A stretch of DNA of 12,879 nucleotides, from NCBI GenBank assembly GCA_001919995.1, contig MNIY01000066.1, forward strand, positions 1-12,879. The letters run 5' to 3'. Shown one piece after another: positions 12,362-12,879 of the stretch; the first letter of the stretch is position 1, and each line of letters begins with the position of its first letter. The notes below the pieces were generated by a model that did not search any database, was not told the origin of the DNA, and worked only from the letters and a program-made list of their open reading frames with translations. The position numbers were made by a program, and so were the translations under genes. Origin of the DNA: Ktedonobacter sp. 13_1_20CM_4_53_11. GTDB lineage: Bacteria > Chloroflexota > Ktedonobacteria > Ktedonobacterales > Ktedonobacteraceae.

Positions 12362-12879
12362 ATGGATGCTCAGGCTACATATATGTTCCAAAGAAACCCT
12401 AATGAGCAGGGGCCAAATGGCTCACCACGCCCAAACAATAGCAATAATGGCAACGGCAACGGCGGTCCCAATAAAAATATCACGAGATCGCTGATCATGC
12501 GCTCGTTGCTCATCGTTGTTGTCGTTCTGTTAGGTTGGGGCCTTTTCCAATACTTCACCCAGAGTTCGAATAGTGGCCCGCAGGATGTGCTGGATGTCCC
12601 ATACAGCACGTTCTACCAGCAGGTCAAACTAGATAATGTACAGAGTGTTGTCTTCCAGGCGCAAGATGCCACTGGTTCCTTTAAGAATCCTATAACGGTA
12701 CCAGGCAGCAATAACGGTTTGCCATCGAAGCATTTTCATTTTACGCAACTGCCCAATGGCGATCCAACACTCATACCATTGCTGAATCAGCATCATGTTA
12801 GCTACCAGGCGAAGTCCGCTGGCGACAACAACTTCTTCTTGAATCTACTCTTCAACCTGTTACCATGGATACTGGTCTT
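12362..12879 (+). CDS. ftsH: ATP-dependent zinc metalloprotease FtsH, N-terminal part (runs off window)
   Basis: 172 codons are visible. Residues 1-45 are polar and rich in Asn and Gly, longer than the few residues before the first membrane helix in E. coli FtsH. A membrane helix spans about 48-65 (SLLIVVVVLLGWGLFQYF). It is followed by an external domain of about 90 residues opening with VPYSTFYQQVKLDNV (79-93), the signature of the FtsH extracellular domain. A second membrane helix begins near 158 (FFLNLLFNLLPWILV). The AAA+ ATPase and zinc-protease domains would lie beyond the window, so their integrity cannot be judged. FtsH is a membrane hexamer degrading misfolded and regulatory proteins. 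ATG 12362 is preceded by AGCAGG about 9 nt away, a weak site; Met8 is an alternative with no better site. The gene is divergent from the WD40 gene. Confidence 0.88.
   Translation, partial: MDAQATYMFQRNPNEQGPNGSPRPNNSNNGNGNGGPNKNITRSLIMRSLLIVVVVLLGWGLFQYFTQSSNSGPQDVLDVPYSTFYQQVKLDNVQSVVFQAQDATGSFKNPITVPGSNNGLPSKHFHFTQLPNGDPTLIPLLNQHHVSYQAKSAGDNNFFLNLLFNLLPWILV

Overview
The window looks like a chromosomal segment of a Chloroflexota bacterium, most probably of class Ktedonobacteria. This is an inference from gene style and not from a marker gene. The pointers are a GC-rich coding sequence with AT-rich intergenic gaps, a caspase-like/WD40 fusion protein, a pentapeptide-repeat protein with the WNxWR leader, an FtsH with a long Asn/Gly-rich N-terminus, and several small lineage-type proteins. 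I see no rRNA, tRNA, CRISPR array, transposase gene or phage gene.

Left part (1-4500): a minus-strand operon made of a rifampicin-phosphotransferase-like dikinase (1613-4291, GTG start) followed after an 18-bp gap by a metallo-beta-lactamase/beta-CASP nuclease whose 3' end lies outside the window (1-1594). It is transcribed away from a plus-strand PLP-dependent threonine ammonia-lyase with an ACT domain (4495-5763). The two promoters lie back to back with their -35 boxes only 12 bp apart.

Middle part (5764-7500): small genes. These are a minus-strand His-rich heptad-repeat coiled-coil protein, a plus-strand 22-unit pentapeptide-repeat protein behind a near-consensus promoter, and a minus-strand pair of small proteins (a CxCxxC protein and a 98-aa protein with an Asn/Gln/Gly linker).

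Centre right (7500-9400): a 73-nt, almost perfectly self-complementary palindrome lies just past the end of a minus-strand pair of thymidylate-kinase-family genes. The upstream copy has a canonical Walker A motif. The downstream copy has Arg in place of the invariant Walker A Lys. A plus-strand alpha/beta hydrolase, apparently starting at a GTG close to its own promoter, is divergent from them.

Right part (10200-12879): a minus-strand protein joins a caspase-like domain, with both catalytic positions substituted (His to Asn, Cys to Ala), to a seven-blade WD40 propeller. A 461-bp gap rich in small inverted repeats separates it from the start of a plus-strand ftsH that runs out of the window.

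The most noteworthy items are the palindrome, the pseudo-caspase/WD40 protein, the asymmetric tandem Tmk pair, the dikinase-nuclease operon with its divergent promoters, and the His-rich coiled-coil protein. I do not see one multi-gene system that accounts for the whole window.
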